64,000 nucleotides of DNA from an uncultured Bizionia sp. (GCA_947496215.1 CANMCF010000008.1:1-64000), one strand, 5' to 3'. Counted from the first letter of the stretch, positions 18,704 through 26,418 are shown. The notes: generated by a model not told the origin, from the sequence alone. Program-made: numbers and translations.

Positions 18704-19639
18704 ATGAGTAAAAAAAGCAGTTATCTTTTAGGGATTCTACTTACCATTATTCTGGGGACTATCTTGTATTATTATTTATGCTGCAAACCCTGCTATGAAG
18801 AAGCAAATAAAATTACAGAGACCGAGAGTACGGCTACGAAATCACCAGAGATCAAAGAAGCCACGAGAGTAGCCTTTTCCATTATTGATTCCAATAGTGG
18901 CATGGCATTCAATACCAATGACAACTTCAATTTCGAAACCTCAAGCTTTACCATTCTAAATCCTGTCTCCAATAGTTTGAGCAACGAGGTACACAAGTTG
19001 ACAAACTACTTGAACAACAACCCAAACAAACATGTAGACATTACCGGCCATTACACAAGCCTGGAGAAAAACAATACTGCATTTCCTAATTTGGGGCTAG
19101 CAAGGGCCAATGCCGTTAAAAACTATTTTATCTCCAATGGAGCCTCTTCTAAATCCATAAACATCAAAGGAAAGATTGATGACAGTTTAACCCCTGATGC
19201 CAATGGTGTTTATTTTGGTCCCATCCGATATGGTTTGAACACCACCGATGCAAATGACACATTAGCCAAAGAGGCATTGAAGACCCTGGAAAAAGACATT
19301 AAGGCCAATCCTTTGATAATGCATTTCGAAATTGGAAATACAACCATCAACCTTACACCCGAACAACGTCAAAAGGTTGCAAACATTTCCAGATATGTCG
19401 ATAAAACAGATAATGCGGTCATAAGGATCATAGGCCATACTGACAACACTGGAGATCGATCCAGCAATATCCAATTAGGTCAAAATAGAGCAAATTTCGC
19501 AAAAGATTATTTTATAGGAAACGGAATCTCCGAATCCAAGATAAAGGCGTCCTCAAAAGGTCCAGACGATCCCATAGCCGACAACAAAACCAAAGAAGGT
19601 CAAGCAAAAAACAGAAGAGTCGTAGTAACTATTAACTAA
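18704..19639 (+). CDS. OmpA-family protein with two OmpA-like domains
   Basis: A 311-residue protein anchored by one N-terminal membrane helix (about 6-27) ending in a Cys pair (CCKPC). The C-terminal part (about 210-311) is a canonical OmpA/MotB peptidoglycan-binding domain with IGHTDNTGD near 242 and the LGQNRANFAKDYF helix. A middle part (about 80-175) has the same layout (DITGHYTS ... LGLARANAVKNYF) but lacks the Asp of the TD motif, so it looks like a decayed second copy. It probably sits in the inner membrane or as a lipoprotein and touches the cell wall. It is followed after 15 bp by the helix-hairpin-helix protein, so the two form one transcription unit ended at 20262-20290. Confidence 0.85.
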   Translation: MSKKSSYLLGILLTIILGTILYYYLCCKPCYEEANKITETESTATKSPEIKEATRVAFSIIDSNSGMAFNTNDNFNFETSSFTILNPVSNSLSNEVHKLTNYLNNNPNKHVDITGHYTSLEKNNTAFPNLGLARANAVKNYFISNGASSKSINIKGKIDDSLTPDANGVYFGPIRYGLNTTDANDTLAKEALKTLEKDIKANPLIMHFEIGNTTINLTPEQRQKVANISRYVDKTDNAVIRIIGHTDNTGDRSSNIQLGQNRANFAKDYFIGNGISESKIKASSKGPDDPIADNKTKEGQAKNRRVVVTIN

Positions 19640-19654
19640 ACTAAACTAAAAATT

Positions 19655-20233
19655 ATGTGGTGTATATTAATCCCATTGGTAGTAGGAATCATAAGTGCAA
19701 TTTTAGGGTACTTACTAGGTAGACTATTAGGAAACAAAAATAACAATGACATAGACGTAAATGTCTTTAAGAACAGAATCGCAATTTTGGAATCGGATCT
19801 TGAAGATTGCAAAGCCAACAAGAATTCAAGCAATGATGTTGGACATAGTGGCATAGCATCTGGCGCCGGCAATGGAGGTGTCGGATCCTCTATGATGGCT
19901 TCCAACCTAACAGAAACCGCAACATCCAGTGCCGTTGCTTTTGACGCCGAAGCAGCCAAGGCAGCTTTTGGAAAACGCATCAAGGACAACGACCTAACTG
20001 TAATTGAGGGCATCGGACCAAAAATTCAAGAATTGTTTCACAACCACAATGTAAAAACCTGGGCAGATTTGGCAGTTTGCAGCGTGGACAAATGCCAGTC
20101 CGTTTTGGACAGTGGAGGAGAACGTTATAAAATCCACAAACCTGGTACTTGGCCAAAACAATCCCAATTGGCTTCTGAAGGCAAATGGCAAGAACTTAAA
20201 GATTGGCAAGACAAATTGGATGGAGGTAAATAG
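19655..20233 (+). CDS. Membrane-anchored helix-hairpin-helix protein (COG3743-like)
   Basis: A 192-residue protein with one N-terminal membrane helix containing GxxxG-type spacing (about 4-27), a Gly/Ser-rich linker, and a C-terminal domain beginning IEGIGPKIQELF near 117. That motif is the helix-hairpin-helix fold annotated in databases as a predicted flap-endonuclease-like DNA-binding domain. The following WADLAVCSVDKCQSVLD and a Trp-rich end (TWPKQSQLASEGKW) are typical. Catalytic nuclease residues are not evident, so a binding role is more likely than cutting. In Bacteroidetes this family often follows an OmpA-like gene, as it does here. Why the fold would be membrane-tethered is unknown. 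Confidence 0.75.
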   Translation: MWCILIPLVVGIISAILGYLLGRLLGNKNNNDIDVNVFKNRIAILESDLEDCKANKNSSNDVGHSGIASGAGNGGVGSSMMASNLTETATSSAVAFDAEAAKAAFGKRIKDNDLTVIEGIGPKIQELFHNHNVKTWADLAVCSVDKCQSVLDSGGERYKIHKPGTWPKQSQLASEGKWQELKDWQDKLDGGK

Positions 20234-20261
20234 ATTCCTTTTTGAACATCAATGAACAAAT

Positions 20262-20290
20262 AAGGCGTTTCAATCGAAACGTCTTTTTTC
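20262..20290 (+). terminator. Terminator after the OmpA/HHH unit
   Basis: AAGGCGTTTC pairs with GAAACGTCTT (one G-U) around an AATC loop and runs into six T, 29 bp after the stop. Confidence 0.88.
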
Positions 20291-20301
20291 ATATATCAAA
20301 T

Positions 20302-21435
20302 CTAGCTATACTTGACCTTTCTTAAAATCCTGATGGATTCCTTATACCTCATATACACATCACTACCAAAGGCTTTCAAAAAAGGCTTGGCCTCCCTTAG
20401 CTTATCAATGGCATTGTGAAATAGATTGAGATAACAAATTAGATATGTTGCTGGGAGGTTTAGCAAATCTCGTGCTTCGGCAGCATTCAACTCCATTCCT
20501 TTTTTGAGTTTTTCCAACAAGGCATTGTTTGCATTGTATATGTGGTGCAATATTTTTTTATCGAATTGAGGAGGCTCGAAAATCAACGTGGTATCTATGT
20601 TGTAATGTGCATTGTTGTCGAATCTAATGATCGTTTCCTCCAGAGGATAATATTTGTATGCGTTTTGAAGTCCAAGGTTCACATATTCCACTATTTTGAA
20701 GCTATCCTCGTCAAACGCTATGGAAACATCATCCAAAGCTGAAAAAAACAAACGCACTTGTTCGTTTATAAGCTCTATGTCCACTCTTGAATAAAACAAC
20801 TCTTCCTTGACTTCCTTTTTTTGTCCAGACCAGCATACCACGAAATACTCCTTGAACACCTTGTACTGAGGATTGTAATCCTCCCTCTTTTCCATAAAAT
20901 CGAAGACACCATCCAGTGTGTATTCTATGTTGTTTTGCGAATGGTTCTCTATGGCTGCAACAATTTCAGAGTTCACATCTTTTATCTCACTTTCGAACAC
21001 CTTGGGCATACTTATGCTACCATCCCTAAAAAAGACGGTTCCACCATAATACTTCCAAATGTTTTTTCGAAGCGCCGTCAATTCATCTATCGCTCTTATG
21101 GTAACCAAGCCAACGACCTTGTGATCCGGCAAATGAGGAAAAGGGACATTTTCATATTGTACTATCGGAGGGTTCGTCAAGTAGGCGTTTATGAGATTTT
21201 GAATTTTGCTGTCGTCAAAAAAATCGACACCTATAATCTTATTGTCCTCATCCTCTACACCGATTACAATGAATGAATTGTTTTTTGGGTTGCTGTTGGA
21301 TAGAGCACATATATGTTTTAAAAACTTAGCTTTACCTTCTTTTTGCCCTATGTCTATTTTACGCTTTTTATCATAAAAACTATTCTCGTCATTATGTGCG
21401 AGTAAGTTTTTAATTAAAAGACGTTTGTTAACCAT
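20302..21435 (-). CDS. Schlafen/AlbA_2-domain putative DNA- or RNA-binding protein
   Basis: A 377-residue soluble protein whose first 150 residues fit the AlbA_2 (Schlafen AlbA) domain: an acidic/basic start, FLKHICALSN, the strand-turn FIVIGVEDEDNKIIGV, and a final strand with VGLVTI. The remaining 220 residues are not recognised. AlbA_2 proteins in bacteria are often labelled transcriptional regulators or ATP-binding proteins, and some belong to defence or RNA-processing systems. It is the last gene of a four-gene operon, starting 22 bp after the glycosidase gene. It ends 11 bp from the terminator of the convergent HHH gene, which may serve both. Confidence 0.75.
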   Translation of the reverse strand: MVNKRLLIKNLLAHNDENSFYDKKRKIDIGQKEGKAKFLKHICALSNSNPKNNSFIVIGVEDEDNKIIGVDFFDDSKIQNLINAYLTNPPIVQYENVPFPHLPDHKVVGLVTIRAIDELTALRKNIWKYYGGTVFFRDGSISMPKVFESEIKDVNSEIVAAIENHSQNNIEYTLDGVFDFMEKREDYNPQYKVFKEYFVVCWSGQKKEVKEELFYSRVDIELINEQVRLFFSALDDVSIAFDEDSFKIVEYVNLGLQNAYKYYPLEETIIRFDNNAHYNIDTTLIFEPPQFDKKILHHIYNANNALLEKLKKGMELNAAEARDLLNLPATYLICYLNLFHNAIDKLREAKPFLKAFGSDVYMRYKESIRILRKVKYS

Positions 21436-21456
21436 GGTATTAATTTAAAGATAAGC

Positions 21457-22188
21457 TCATTCCGTTTCTCCAATGATAACCCCAAAATTCCCATCCAATT
21501 CTTCCCATCCTTGAGATGGTAGATGGGTCTTGGAGACAAAACCATCTAAATATAACGCATTCCTACAGTCATTTCGTTTAAAGTATAGGGCAAAATCGTA
21601 AAAATTCATTTTCTCTTTAGACATGGCAAACAATAAGTTCCCATTTGGAAGTACTCCTACCCCATTTCTAATATTGGTATTAGCGGAACCCTTGTTGAAT
21701 TTCGAGTGTATTTCTCCCTCGATCAACAACATTGGCCCCGATTGCGTGGCATACTTGATGGTTTCACTTATCTCAAAATCGGAAGTCGCAACCACCCTAG
21801 GAGAGCCATTGTCCATTAAATAAAAAACACCATTGGGTTGTAGGTAAAAGTTGCCATGACCTTTTTGTATCGCATCTATTTTTGAAAGCACAATGTAGTC
21901 TTCCACATAGAGCCCTTGCGGATAGGCCTCCTTGTCATACATTCCCCCATTGGTTGCAAACACCAGTGTTTTGTTTTGCTTTTTCAAAGCAGATTCAAGG
22001 CGTTTGAAATTAAAGTAATTGGAGTCGTTTTTATCTTTCCAGTACATTTTCAACTCTTGCCTTTTGGAATCTATAACATAACTCAATATCCTAGGGTTAT
22101 CAACGACACCATCCCTTTTGCAAGACATAACAGCCATCATGCTTGTTAAAGCAAGAACAACTACTAAAACATCAGGCCTTTCAATCAT
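21457..22188 (-). CDS. Phosphodiester glycosidase family (NAGPA/DUF2233) lipoprotein
   Basis: A 243-residue lipoprotein. The signal ends in the lipobox AVMSC, followed by KRDG. The body shows the DUF2233/NAGPA pattern: FATNGGMYD, PQGLYVED, QPNGVFYL, the TQSGPMLL segment, RNGVGVLPNG and the late LYLDGFVSK strand. Relatives include the human enzyme that uncovers mannose-6-phosphate and bacterial exoglycosidases acting on phosphodiester-linked sugars. The real substrate is unknown. The start codon overlaps the HD gene stop (ATGA), indicating translational coupling. Confidence 0.87.
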   Translation of the reverse strand: MIERPDVLVVVLALTSMMAVMSCKRDGVVDNPRILSYVIDSKRQELKMYWKDKNDSNYFNFKRLESALKKQNKTLVFATNGGMYDKEAYPQGLYVEDYIVLSKIDAIQKGHGNFYLQPNGVFYLMDNGSPRVVATSDFEISETIKYATQSGPMLLIEGEIHSKFNKGSANTNIRNGVGVLPNGNLLFAMSKEKMNFYDFALYFKRNDCRNALYLDGFVSKTHLPSQGWEELDGNFGVIIGETE

Positions 22189-22814
22189 AACAAATCAATT
22201 TCTCTCTTTATGTTAGCTCTTGCTTGTGTTTCAAATTTGCCTTTGAAATCGGCAGAAAAAAATAACCTATCTCTCTCAAGAAAATGATGCAATACTTTTT
22301 TACGACCTTTTTTGTACATGAAATTTGGGTAAATCTCATATTCTTTCCTTATGTCTTGGGTATACTTTTCATAAGTGTCCCAATCCGCCCCTAGAATTGA
22401 AAGATCCAAATCCAACAAATAAGCATTGTCTCCGTTCTCTGCAATCAATACTTGATGCTTTTGTGTTGAAACAATCAACTTTTCTATGTTTCTCAATCTC
22501 TTTTCCTCAATATTGAACGACTTCAAACATTTTTCAGCAAAAATAGCACTTCTTTTCTCATTGTCGCTCCTAGTAGATTCATAGATGATATCATGATACC
22601 AGATCGCAAAACATAAATCGTCAAAATTCACAATGCTGGTTCTAATGGATTTTGCCTGAATCAGCATATTATGGATATGTGACAAATTATGATAATGCCT
22701 TGCCTTCTTGGTATAAGACGATACAATGTCTTGCCAAAAGCGATCGACAACAAATTGATTTTCAACACATTTAAAAACCAACTCATTCCATTCCGCTTTA
22801 AGCCAATCCATCAT
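22185..22814 (-). CDS. Predicted HD-superfamily metal-dependent phosphohydrolase (COG4339-like)
   Basis: About 209 residues from the preferred start. The sequence fits the COG4339 HD family: ARHYHNLSHIHNML near the N-terminus, the metal-binding pair in AIWYHDIIYE, a RSDNEKRSAIFAEKCL helix and LDLDLSILGADWDTYEKY. Such proteins are predicted to cleave phosphate esters; no substrate is known. The reading frame is open to 22856, but the ATG at 22814 overlaps the SDR stop codon (ATGA), the spacing seen again at the next gene, so it is taken as the start. Confidence 0.82.
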   Translation of the reverse strand: MMDWLKAEWNELVFKCVENQFVVDRFWQDIVSSYTKKARHYHNLSHIHNMLIQAKSIRTSIVNFDDLCFAIWYHDIIYESTRSDNEKRSAIFAEKCLKSFNIEEKRLRNIEKLIVSTQKHQVLIAENGDNAYLLDLDLSILGADWDTYEKYTQDIRKEYEIYPNFMYKKGRKKVLHHFLERDRLFFSADFKGKFETQARANIKREIDLL

Positions 22815-23566
22815 AATTCCTTCTTTACAATAGTTGCACTGGCTTGAGCTGTGCAAAACATCAAAACATCGGCAATATTGACATGAGCTGGTCTTGAAAC
22901 CGCAAAATAAATGACATCGGCCACATCTTCCGCCTGCAAAGCCTTGTATCCTTTGTACGCATTGTCTGCTATTGCCTCTCCTTTAAAGCGCACTTGTGAA
23001 AACTCCGTCTCCACCGCCCCAGGATTTATGGATGCCACCTTTATTCCAAAAGGGTTCAAATCTATACGCATCCCGTCTGTTACTGCCACCACTGCATGCT
23101 TGCTGGCACAATAGACATTTCCTTTGGGGTACACTTCCTTTCCTGCAGAAGACCCGATATTGATGATGTGTCCAGACTCTCTTTTCGTCATTTGTGGAAT
23201 AACTGCCTTGCTAACATAGAGCAATCCCTTGACATTGATATCCAACATGGCATCCCAATCATCCAAGTCGCCATCTTGGATGGGATCCAAACCGTGCGCA
23301 TTTCCTGCATTGTTTATAAGAATGTCTATTTGCTTGAAACTCTCTGGTAAATTATTAATTGCATAAAACACATCTTCTTTGTTCCTCACATCAAAGTTTA
23401 GCGTATGCACCTCCGTTTGCTTTTGAAGTGCGTCCTTGATGGTGTCCAACCGCTCTTGCCTTCTTCCGCATAGTATCAATTTAATTCCATGCTTTGCAAA
23501 CTCGTGAGCTGTGGCTCTACCAATTCCACTCGTTGCTCCTGTTATCAATGCTACTTTGTCTTTCAT
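22811..23566 (-). CDS. Short-chain dehydrogenase/reductase (YdfG-like)
   Basis: A 251-residue classical SDR that would oxidise or reduce a hydroxyl/keto group with NADP(H). The cofactor motif TGATSGIG, an Arg-rich segment after the second strand (CGRRQERL, favouring NADP), NNAGNA, the catalytic Ser in INIGSSAG and YCASK are all intact. The closest known type is serine/3-hydroxy acid dehydrogenase YdfG. The open frame begins with GTG at 23578, but ATG at 23566 has GGAAG 5 bp upstream and fits the family start. First gene of the operon running to 20302. Confidence 0.92.
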   Translation of the reverse strand: MKDKVALITGATSGIGRATAHEFAKHGIKLILCGRRQERLDTIKDALQKQTEVHTLNFDVRNKEDVFYAINNLPESFKQIDILINNAGNAHGLDPIQDGDLDDWDAMLDINVKGLLYVSKAVIPQMTKRESGHIINIGSSAGKEVYPKGNVYCASKHAVVAVTDGMRIDLNPFGIKVASINPGAVETEFSQVRFKGEAIADNAYKGYKALQAEDVADVIYFAVSRPAHVNIADVLMFCTAQASATIVKKEL

Positions 23567-23646
23567 ATTATCTTCCACAAAAAGTAAATCTTTATTAACT
23601 GTTAATTTATATTCTCATATTATCCTTGCTCAGGCAAAACGACAAG

Positions 23647-23856
23647 CTATGGAACCTTGTGACCTTGACCATCGACCAAAATCAAAAACCAATCCTCCAA
23701 TTCCAAATCCATTGCCAAAGCTTTGTTCGCGTTTTTGATGCGCTCCATGTTCGTTGTCCCCATTACCGGATGAATACCAGCTGGGTGCTTCATTATCCAA
23801 GCCAACAGCAATTGATCTTCTGTAGCATCATACTTCTCCATAAAGTTCTTACTCAC
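23647..23856 (-). pseudogene. Aldo/keto reductase, C-terminal remnant
   Basis: The 69 codons match the end of the YdhF-type aldo/keto reductases: EKYDATEDQLLLAWIMKHP, then HPVMGTTNMERI and the terminal DWFLILVDGQGHKVP. The catalytic barrel before this point is absent. The N-terminal 50 codons of the same kind of enzyme lie 2.3 kb away at 26159-26311 in the same orientation, so this is one half of a gene whose middle has been replaced. The fragment could be read from a GTG at 23856 but would not fold as an enzyme. Confidence 0.85.
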
Positions 23857-23860
23857 TAAA

Positions 23861-23876
23861 AGACATTATAATGTCT
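23861..23876. repeat. 16-bp perfect palindrome beside the reductase break
   Basis: AGACATTATAATGTCT is its own reverse complement and lies 5 bp beyond the readable end of the reductase C-terminal fragment. It may mark a recombination end or be a chance AT palindrome. Confidence 0.4.
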
Positions 23877-23965
23877 ATGCCAAATTACACCTTTTTCTTT
23901 AGTCATAATTATTCCTGCATATGTATCTTCTGAGGACTTTGGCATTCAGTACTAAAAGGAGAGGG

Positions 23966-24265
23966 TTATTTTAAATTCTTAATTCCATCCGATTTAGTTA
24001 TTTGCTGTAAAATACCTTTGTAGAAATGATATGATCTGATATCTCCTAACCTATGTTCTTTAAGACTCGGCTCAATTACCGTTACTTTATAAATTGAAAA
24101 ATCCTCACCACTCAACATCAATACTTCATTATCGATCATATTTCGAAATTTACTTTCCGTGATCCCTATGGAGATATCTTCTATACCCCTAAGCTTTTCT
24201 GTAGATTGATATGTTTTACAACTCAAAAATAGAACCAATGCTAGGACTAGCATACTTATTCTCAT
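23966..24265 (-). CDS. Small putative lipoprotein, function unknown
   Basis: About 99 residues with a clear lipoprotein signal: a basic start, a Leu/Val-rich stretch and the lipobox LFLSC followed by KTYQS. The frame opens at 24274 (MGK), but ATG at 24265 (MRI) gives a more usual signal length; either is possible. The mature part (EDISIGITESKFRNMI ... LSGEDFSIYKV) resembles no family I recognise. It lies inside the 2.3-kb segment that replaced the reductase middle, 41 bp after the immunity-like gene, and may belong to that cassette. Confidence 0.65.
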   Translation of the reverse strand: MRISMLVLALVLFLSCKTYQSTEKLRGIEDISIGITESKFRNMIDNEVLMLSGEDFSIYKVTVIEPSLKEHRLGDIRSYHFYKGILQQITKSDGIKNLK

Positions 24266-24306
24266 TTTACCCATAATCTCATTTATGTTAAATTTGTTTT
24301 GTTCAA

Positions 24307-25134
24307 TTACTTCATTGGTATCAAATATGGAGACTCATATTTTATTATTCCTAACTGCTTCAATACATTTCGAACGGTCTCAGAAATAATCATCTTCTTA
24401 TAACCTCCTGAGAATACCTCTTGAGAATAACATATATGAAAATCAAAATCATTTTCGAAACAAGGAAAAAAATCTAAATGCTGTGGTGAATATTGTTTTG
24501 TTCCATCTTTAAAAAAATATGCTTGTTCGTCATATAATGTTCCTTCTATCATCAACTTACTTTCAGCAATTGGTATCTCCAATTGAACTGTATCCTCCAA
24601 AGGCTCTCCAGTATCATAATCCAAAACTTTCAAATAACCTAAACCAAGAGGTTCGAAGGCCTCTTGGTAAACATCCTTTTTCAAAAACAATCGATCTTGC
24701 TCACCTTCAATCATAAAATGATTTTGGTTTTTCCCCCACTTTGGTTTCTTCATTCTGAAAGGTGCTATTTGGATCCTGCTTTTCATATAGTCATTGTCCT
24801 TAGATCTATAGACCAAATCCCTATAGCCATCATCAACTAGTAAATTATTATTATAAGTCAAAGCATTTCCTGTCAATACAGAATGTCTAGAAGACATTAT
24901 CTCTTCCTTTGTAAAAATCACGGAAGTTACACTTGTAGAGAATTTAGGGGGTTTTGTCTTTTTAAACAAACCATCTTTCTTAGAATAGTGTTCCATAATT
25001 AAATTATATGTATCTCCCTCTTCAATCCAAAAGCCATCGAAAGTCTCCCTAATGGTTTTGTTCAAATTCAAACTATTTAAAAAATCAATGTCGCAATCTC
25101 TCCATTTTGCGAAAAAAGAATGTCGTCTTATCAT
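24307..25134 (-). CDS. Putative immunity protein (Imm11/DUF1629- or Imm43-like)
   Basis: A 275-residue soluble protein without signal peptide. The layout, an N-terminal strand-rich part opening FAKWRDCDIDFLNSLN followed by an acidic second half with YDTGEPLEDTVQLE, recalls the Imm11/DUF1629 and Imm43 immunity families that neutralise nuclease toxins. The match is by general pattern, not a decisive motif. Stronger is the context: its ATG overlaps the stop of the 74-codon nuclease-like fragment (ATGA), the usual toxin-then-immunity order. The gene itself looks intact while the toxin is truncated, a state known as an orphan immunity gene. Confidence 0.45.
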   Translation of the reverse strand: MIRRHSFFAKWRDCDIDFLNSLNLNKTIRETFDGFWIEEGDTYNLIMEHYSKKDGLFKKTKPPKFSTSVTSVIFTKEEIMSSRHSVLTGNALTYNNNLLVDDGYRDLVYRSKDNDYMKSRIQIAPFRMKKPKWGKNQNHFMIEGEQDRLFLKKDVYQEAFEPLGLGYLKVLDYDTGEPLEDTVQLEIPIAESKLMIEGTLYDEQAYFFKDGTKQYSPQHLDFFPCFENDFDFHICYSQEVFSGGYKKMIISETVRNVLKQLGIIKYESPYLIPMK

Positions 25135-25355
25135 AATCCCAATGCTTGTAATATTTCTGGATACTCAGCATAAATCGAAGATGCTGCTTGTTTCACTTGT
25201 TGCAATGTTGCGGTATTAGTATATGCACCTGTCAATCCGGGGACATTCATACCCTCTCTAGCAATGGCATCTTTCCACGGGTTTGTGAACAATTGTTGGT
25301 GCTCTGCTTTTGTCAATAAAACAGAAGCCCAATCATCATCAATAACATTGCACAT
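25131..25355 (-). pseudogene. Truncated polymorphic-toxin nuclease domain (C-terminal fragment)
   Basis: Only 74 codons. The segment DDWASVLLTKAEHQQLFTNPW resembles the last helix-strand part of HNH/AHH-type toxin nucleases, in which a conserved His lies in an LT.(E)H pattern. There is no delivery domain, RHS repeat or zinc/HNH core upstream: an in-frame TAA directly precedes the ATG. In another frame the same DNA encodes a short signal-peptide-like ORF (25313-25372, 19 residues). It stops within the immunity gene start (ATGA). Best read as the tail of a toxin gene captured or left behind with its immunity partner. Intact small protein is less likely. Confidence 0.45.
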
Positions 25356-25473
25356 TTAATACTTTTCTTCATTTGATTTGATTTATGCTTACTCTATTGT
25401 TTAAGGGATTTTCGGCTTACTACCATTTCTCTTTTTTTAATGCCCTACTATATCGAATTACATTGTCTCACCG

Positions 25474-25910
25474 TTATAGAAACTCACTTATTTTACTATC
25501 AACTCCTTTTCCATAATATTCTGTTGATCTATCAAAAAAATATACTCCACTTTCTGGAGCAACCGTAAAGCTTTCCACTAAAAAATTGAAACCTAAAATA
25601 GGTAACATTTTCATCATCGGATAAATCGGATGCTAAACTTCTCATATTTCCATCACCATAATTCCCGATATCCCCAAACTTCAACCCCTCAATAAAATTG
25701 TCAAACTGGTCCTAAAGCCCCTTCTTAAAGTTCTGGTAAACTATATGTTCCTTGAATCCCATTATTTGTAGTTTCAAATAAATCTCTTGAGCAATAAGAG
25801 AGTTTAATATACTTTTATTTAACTCTCTTCATTAAATTCTTTGCACTAATTGCAAAGGTTAAAAAACCCAAGAGAAAAATCCTATTATTTTTAAGTACTT
25901 CTCCATAATC
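25474..25910 (-). pseudogene. Frameshifted gene debris in the replaced segment
   Basis: No long frame exists, yet the minus strand reads as broken protein. From about 25908 there is MEKYLKIIG with a hydrophobic stretch, then NSLIAQEIYLKLQIMG, an in-frame TAG at 25712-25714, the well-formed stretch DNFIEGLKFGDIGNYGDG, and near 25590 a switch to another frame that ends at 25474 (VAPESGVYFFDRS). Coding-like stretches joined by a stop and frame changes suggest one decayed gene, perhaps a small lipoprotein. Its family is not recognised. Confidence 0.45.
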
Positions 25911-25986
25911 ATTTTTCAATCAATTACATTCATATCTATTTCTTTTCTACATCTCTATAAACCACTTTGAATTCAAGTGGCACACT

Positions 25987-26165
25987 CTATATCAACACCT
26001 TAATTATAGATTCTATCGCCTCTTCCTCATCTAAAAAATTAGAAATGACTTCATCAAAATCCTTGAACCGAGGACCTGAATCAAACACAATATCGGAACT
26101 CAATACTTTTGTCACTATCTCAAAGAAAAAACGTACCCCATTTACATATACAACAAATTTAGGAA
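25987..26165 (-). pseudogene. Unidentified gene fragment fused to the reductase break
   Basis: A frame open from the junction gives about 58 residues (KFVVYVNGVRFFFE ... FDEVISNFLDEEEAIE). It has no start of its own inside the segment. Its longer version borrows an ATG from the other frame of the aldo/keto reductase remnant. It is probably the C-terminal end of a gene brought in with the replacement. No family recognised. Confidence 0.4.
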
Positions 26166-26311
26166 TACTCTCCATAAATGTCTGCGTGATCAAAAGTCGT
26201 GATGTCATTGTCAATGCAACAATGCATCATTCCCTTCCCAGACAACCCACTTCCCCATTTTCCCCAAGTCATTGTACCTGCAATTAGCTTAGAATAGTCG
26301 TTATTAGCCAT
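26159..26311 (-). pseudogene. Aldo/keto reductase, N-terminal remnant
   Basis: Fifty codons from an ATG at 26311 read KLIAGTMTWGKWG ... ITTFDHADIYGEY, the opening barrel strand and the catalytic-Asp/cofactor loop region of YdhF-type aldo/keto reductases, then a stop. A few residues appear deleted in the GLSGKGMMHCC stretch compared with the usual family spacing. The homology breaks after DIYGEY, and the matching C-terminus is at 23647-23856. Too short to have been predicted as a gene, but the motif is clear. Confidence 0.82.
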
Positions 26312-26418
26312 TATTTTAATTTGAAGTTTAAAAATAGGAAACTAAATAAGGTTAACGAGTGTTAACTAATTGAATTTTTAACCAATTATTAACAACGGGG
26401 CATAAAAAAATTTAACAA

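Noticed and set aside
19655-20233. Active flap endonuclease
   Set aside because: Only the helix-hairpin-helix part is present; no acidic catalytic cluster of the FEN nuclease domain.
23861-23876. Insertion-sequence terminal repeat
   Set aside because: No matching copy at the other border and no transposase in the segment.
25131-25355. Intact small toxin
   Set aside because: At 74 codons, with an in-frame stop just before the start and no signal or delivery domain, a truncated fragment is the better reading.
25313-25372. 19-codon signal-peptide-like ORF overlapping the toxin fragment
   Set aside because: Ends after the hydrophobic stretch with no lipobox or mature part; not convincing as a gene, more likely debris.
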